From Bacteroidales bacterium UBA1374 (GTDB lineage Bacteria; Bacteroidota; Bacteroidia; Bacteroidales; UBA932), in contig DBRG01000019.1 of the NCBI GenBank assembly GCA_002305545.1, positions 124,001 through 188,000 of the forward strand: a stretch of 64,000 nucleotides of DNA, in the 5' to 3' direction. This document shows, in pieces, positions 60,777 to 64,000 of the stretch. The position numbers and the translations under genes are program-made. Each line of letters opens with the position of its first letter. The stretch's first letter is position 1. The notes below the pieces were generated by a model that did not search any database, was not told the origin of the DNA, and saw nothing but the letters and a program-made list of their open reading frames with translations.

Positions 60777-61766
60777 ATGGAACTGACTGCCGGTATTATT
60801 GCCAATCATCTGAAAGGTGAAGTATTAGGGAACCCCGATGTTGTAGTTTCGGGCATGGCACGCATTGAACAGGGAAAACAAGGCACGGCCTGTTTTCTTG
60901 CCAATCCAAAGTATGAAAAGTATTTGTATCAGACCAAAGCATCGTTAGTGCTCATCAACAGGGACTTTTCCCCGGCCAGGGAGGTTCCCGTCACACTGAT
61001 CCGGGTAGACAACGCTTATGAATCTGCTGCAGTCCTTCTGGGATTGTTCTCGTCTGAAAAAAAGAAAACAGGATGGGAGTTTCCTCACAGCATTTCGCGG
61101 AAAGCTTCCATTGGAAGGAAAGTATATATCGGAGCGCACAGTTATATTGGTAAACGCTCGCGCATAGGAAACGGAGCCCAGATCTATCCGCAGGTTTATA
61201 TCGGGGAGAATGTGAAGATAGGGAGCGGAACCATTCTATACCCGGGAGTGAGAGTGTACGATGATTGCGTGATAGGTGAACGCTGCATCATTCATGCCAA
61301 TGCCGTGATAGGATCGGATGGATTTGGATTTGCACCTACAGCAGAAGGTAAGTTCCGGAAGATACCCCAGACAGGAAATGTTATCATAGAGGATGACGTT
61401 GAGATTGGAGCCAATACAGTCGTTGACCGGGCAACTATGGGCGCAACCATAATCCGGCGTGGTGTGAAACTGGACAACCTGATCCAGATTGCCCATAACG
61501 TAGAAGTGGGAGAAAACACCGTAATGGCTGCCCAGAGTGGCATAGCCGGTTCTTCTCATGTTGGGGCGAATTGCATGATCGGAGGGCAAGCAGGCATTGT
61601 AGGGCACCTGACGGTCGCTGACGGCACTCAGGTGGGAGCACAGGCCGGGGTAATCGGCTCTGTTAAAGAGGGGGGAAGTGTCCTTCTGGGAATGCCTGCC
61701 ATAGATCACAGCCAGTATATGAGGGCGTATGCCCTTTTCAGAAAATCGGGAAAAAAAGATAAATGA
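60777..61766 (+). CDS. lpxD: UDP-3-O-acylglucosamine N-acyltransferase
   Basis: Third step of lipid A synthesis: adds the N-linked acyl chain. 329 aa: N-terminal uridine-binding domain (1-100), then a left-handed beta-helix of hexapeptide repeats (IGRKVYIGAHSYIGKRSRIG and on) with the catalytic His in IAHNVEVG. Ends ATGA-overlapped with lpxC. Confidence 0.95.
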   Translation: MELTAGIIANHLKGEVLGNPDVVVSGMARIEQGKQGTACFLANPKYEKYLYQTKASLVLINRDFSPAREVPVTLIRVDNAYESAAVLLGLFSSEKKKTGWEFPHSISRKASIGRKVYIGAHSYIGKRSRIGNGAQIYPQVYIGENVKIGSGTILYPGVRVYDDCVIGERCIIHANAVIGSDGFGFAPTAEGKFRKIPQTGNVIIEDDVEIGANTVVDRATMGATIIRRGVKLDNLIQIAHNVEVGENTVMAAQSGIAGSSHVGANCMIGGQAGIVGHLTVADGTQVGAQAGVIGSVKEGGSVLLGMPAIDHSQYMRAYALFRKSGKKDK

Positions 61767-62683
61767 AGCAACAGACGATTTCCGGCGAAATCCGGTTTGA
61801 AGGAGTAGGCTTGCATTCAGGAACCACCAATGAAATGATTCTTTGCCCGGCCCCGGAAGGATTCGGCATCCGTTTTCAGAGAACGGATATTCCGGGAGAA
61901 CCGGTTATCGGGGCACAGGCAGATCTTGTTGCCAGGACAGAAAGAAGTACCGTTTTAATACAGGGTCAGATTAAGGTTGGCACTCCGGAGCACCTCCTCG
62001 CTGCCTTTTTCGGTATGGGTGTTGACAATGTTCTGGTAAAACTGGGTGGACCGGAGGTCCCCATCATGGACGGGAGTGCATATCCTTTTGCAACCGCCAT
62101 AAAGTATACGGGAGTCCGGGAGCAGAAGACAGAAAGGCTATGCTATAATCTGAAGAGCCCGGTATATTTTTCGGACAAGAACTCCGGCACAAAGGTGGAG
62201 GTAGTTCCTGCCGACTCTTTTTCTGCGCGGGTGATCCTGGATTTTGATTCCGGGGTACTTGGCAAACAGGAATTTGTTTATGACCAGGATATGGACTTTC
62301 TTTCAGCCATTGCGCGCAGCCGGACATTTGTATTCCTGCATGAAGTCCTGCCTCTTTTAAAAAGAGGATTGATCAGGGGAGGGGACATGGACAATGCACT
62401 GGTCATAGCAGATAAGGATGTGAATGAAGAAGACCTCGCCCTGTTACGAACAATGTTCAATAAGCCGGGGTTAAAACTTCAGCAGGGATATCTGAACGAC
62501 TCGGAATTGCATTTTCCCAATGAATGTGCCAGGCATAAAATGATGGACCTGCTGGGAGATCTTTTATTAGCCGGAAGGCGTATTAATGCCTCTGTAACAG
62601 CTTACAAACCCGGACATGCAGCCAATACTGCGGTTGCTCTGATGATTAATAATCAAATGAAGAAAAACGGTTATGATACATAA
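61763..62683 (+). CDS. lpxC: UDP-3-O-acyl-N-acetylglucosamine deacetylase, without FabZ fusion
   Basis: Zn-dependent deacetylase, committed step of lipid A synthesis. 306 aa. Zinc residues His77 (TPEHLLAAF), His258 and Asp262 (RHKMMDLLGD), with Glu76 and His285 (PGHAANT) as catalytic residues: the enzyme looks intact. In Bacteroides this gene is fused to fabZ (about 460 aa). Here it ends directly after the LpxC fold, and lpxA starts 11 nt before its stop, so there is no FabZ part, intact or broken. Confidence 0.95.
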   Translation: MKQQTISGEIRFEGVGLHSGTTNEMILCPAPEGFGIRFQRTDIPGEPVIGAQADLVARTERSTVLIQGQIKVGTPEHLLAAFFGMGVDNVLVKLGGPEVPIMDGSAYPFATAIKYTGVREQKTERLCYNLKSPVYFSDKNSGTKVEVVPADSFSARVILDFDSGVLGKQEFVYDQDMDFLSAIARSRTFVFLHEVLPLLKRGLIRGGDMDNALVIADKDVNEEDLALLRTMFNKPGLKLQQGYLNDSELHFPNECARHKMMDLLGDLLLAGRRINASVTAYKPGHAANTAVALMINNQMKKNGYDT

Positions 62684-63473
62684 ACTCAGTGTTGTTCATC
62701 CTAAAGCCATATTGGGTAAAGACGTAGAAGTAGGACCTTTCACCACCATTGCCCGGGATGTTGAAATTGGCCCGGGGACTGTAATAGGGCCCAATGTGAC
62801 CATTATGGATTACGTACGCATAGGGGCCAATTGCAGGATCTTCCCCGGGGCGGTGATAGGGGCAATACCCCAGGATCTGAAATTTGCCGGAGAGGTTTCT
62901 TCCGTAGAAATAGGGGATAATGTAACGATCCGCGAATATGCAACCATCAACCGCGGAACGGCGGCAAGCCATATAGGGGTAACCAAAGTGGATGATAATT
63001 GTTTAATAATGAGCTATGTACATATAGCGCATGATTGCCATATCAGAAATAATGTCATACTAACTTCCTACGTAGGATTGGCCGGAGAAACCCAGGTCGA
63101 TGAACATGCCATCATTGGCGGGGCCTCGGCCGCCCATCAGTTTACACGCATAGGAACCCATGCCATGGTATCGGGTGGTTCCATGATAGGCAAGGATGTG
63201 CCGCCGTATGTACTGGCAGGAAGGCGTCCGCTCTGCTACAGGGGGATCAACATCATTGGCTTGCGTCGCAAGGGCTTTACCTCGGAACAAATTGAAAGGA
63301 TACACGATATATATCGCATCATTTACCAGGTTGGGTTGAATATAAGTGATGCCTGCCGTAAAGTGGAAGAAGTTCTGGACGTGTCGGAAGAGAGGAACAC
63401 AATCCTTTCATTCATCAGGGCTTCACAACGGGGTATTATTCCTTACAAAGCCAAATTCATGGAAGAAGAATGA
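62673..63473 (+). CDS. lpxA: UDP-N-acetylglucosamine acyltransferase
   Basis: First step of lipid A synthesis. 266 aa: beta-helix of hexapeptide repeats from residue 1 to about 190 (VEVGPFTTIARDVEIGPGTVIG), catalytic His in YVHIAHDCHI, and a C-terminal helical domain (GFTSEQIERIHDIYRIIYQ). Overlaps lpxC by 11 nt. The order lpxD-lpxC-lpxA (without fabZ) is operonic. Confidence 0.95.
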   Translation: MIHKLSVVHPKAILGKDVEVGPFTTIARDVEIGPGTVIGPNVTIMDYVRIGANCRIFPGAVIGAIPQDLKFAGEVSSVEIGDNVTIREYATINRGTAASHIGVTKVDDNCLIMSYVHIAHDCHIRNNVILTSYVGLAGETQVDEHAIIGGASAAHQFTRIGTHAMVSGGSMIGKDVPPYVLAGRRPLCYRGINIIGLRRKGFTSEQIERIHDIYRIIYQVGLNISDACRKVEEVLDVSEERNTILSFIRASQRGIIPYKAKFMEEE

Positions 63474-63477
63474 CAGC

Positions 63478-64000
63478 ATGAAGGCCATTTTCACAACGGC
63501 ATATTGGCCTCCTGTAGCCTGTTTTGCAGCTTTGTTTCCCGGCGGTGAATGGGTAGTGGAACAACACGAACATTACCAAAAACAAACGATTCGAAACCGC
63601 TGCTCCATATGCGGTCCCAACGGGACTCAGTGGCTAATCATCCCTGTCATACGCAATCATGGATTTAAGACACCCATACGCGAAGTCATGCTTGATTTGT
63701 CCGCCAACTGGCAGCGTGTCCACTGGCTGGCCATAGAATCTGCTTACCGCTCTTCTCCATATTATGAATACTACCGGGAAGAGATCAGAGTTTTTTACAC
63801 ACACAGGAAATCGATGCCTCTTTTGGAATACAACACGGCCATTCTAAAGTGGTGTGCCGAAGCGTTGGAAACGAGCATATCTGTCTCATATACAGAATTA
63901 TACAATAAGTCGTATTGTGAGAACGATTTTCGTCATCATTTGCCTGCTTATAAAGCCATCCCGTATTACCAGGTTTTTGCCCGGAAACACGGCTTTGTCC
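63478..64000 (+). CDS. WbqC-like family protein, N-terminal part (cut by window edge)
   Basis: ATG 63478 opens a frame running off the right edge (174 codons seen). The start KAIFTTAYWPPVACFAAL, then EQHEHYQKQTIRNRC and IPVIRN match the WbqC-like family, of uncertain function and found beside envelope or polysaccharide genes. It lies 4 nt behind lpxA and is probably in the same operon. Confidence 0.85.
   Translation, partial: MKAIFTTAYWPPVACFAALFPGGEWVVEQHEHYQKQTIRNRCSICGPNGTQWLIIPVIRNHGFKTPIREVMLDLSANWQRVHWLAIESAYRSSPYYEYYREEIRVFYTHRKSMPLLEYNTAILKWCAEALETSISVSYTELYNKSYCENDFRHHLPAYKAIPYYQVFARKHGFV

Noticed and set aside
62640..62720. Frameshifted FabZ remnant between lpxC and lpxA
   Set aside because: The genes overlap by 11 nt, so there is no sequence in which a remnant could lie.

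Overview
This 64 kb window is a chromosomal segment of a member of the Bacteroidota, most likely order Bacteroidales. The evidence is: SusC/SusD outer-membrane pairs, a type IX secretion (T9SS) sorting domain, Bacteroidota-type -7 boxes (TAnnTTTG, sometimes with TTTG about 19-21 nt upstream), almost no Shine-Dalgarno sequences, and family-typical housekeeping genes (short PGI, RNase G beside HU, a BT_3928-like protein, RagB-type lipoproteins). I see no rRNA, tRNA, CRISPR array, transposase or prophage.

Layout. 0-9.5 kb: truncated mutY, HU, a 29-residue basic protein, RNase G, glnS, a YicC nuclease, a lipoprotein, recG, yccF, pdxA and rnhA. 9.5-16 kb: a compact GH5 / GH31(+PA14) / GH2 cassette that looks like a minimal xyloglucan-degrading set, squeezed between rnhA and pgi with both outer ends overlapping the neighbours. 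15.9-18.2 kb: pgi and gpsA. 18.3-27.2 kb: one tightly packed co-oriented run with NAD salvage (nicotinate phosphoribosyltransferase, nicotinamidase), a divergent ROK kinase, an MFS carrier, a SIS-domain protein, an outer-membrane-like protein, DsbD and an AGCS amino-acid symporter. 27.2-30.7 kb: a subtilase carrying a T9SS sorting domain, with a PorV/PorQ-like barrel. 30.8-41.4 kb: two SusC/SusD transport systems transcribed away from a shared 312-bp control region. 41.5-46.9 kb: a zinc-ribbon acyltransferase, dipeptidyl peptidase III, a YtxH/holin-like envelope trio and a clostripain-like protease. 47-56.4 kb: bL25, pth, an S4-domain protein, manA, a CPBP protease, a nucleotidyltransferase, DivIC/FtsB, yjjG, purB, folP, tmk and a BT_3928-like membrane protein. 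56.4-63.5 kb: nusA-infB, divergent from lpxD-lpxC-lpxA. The window ends in a WbqC-like gene.

Themes. A glycan cassette feeds hexose, pentose and NAD metabolism (GHs, pgi, manA, ROK/SIS/MFS). The middle of the window looks peptidolytic (T9SS subtilase, RagAB-like transporters, DPP III, C11 protease, amino-acid symporter). Two window-wide patterns stand out. First, -7 boxes often sit exactly 4 nt before the ATG, implying leaderless mRNAs. Second, of nine tail-to-tail gene junctions, seven overlap (4 to 68 nt), one abuts and one has 17 nt, so convergent genes have no room for a terminator between them. Other points are a terminator-like hairpin inside the nusA leader, a structured bL25 leader, and an lpxC that lacks the fused fabZ domain usual in Bacteroides.
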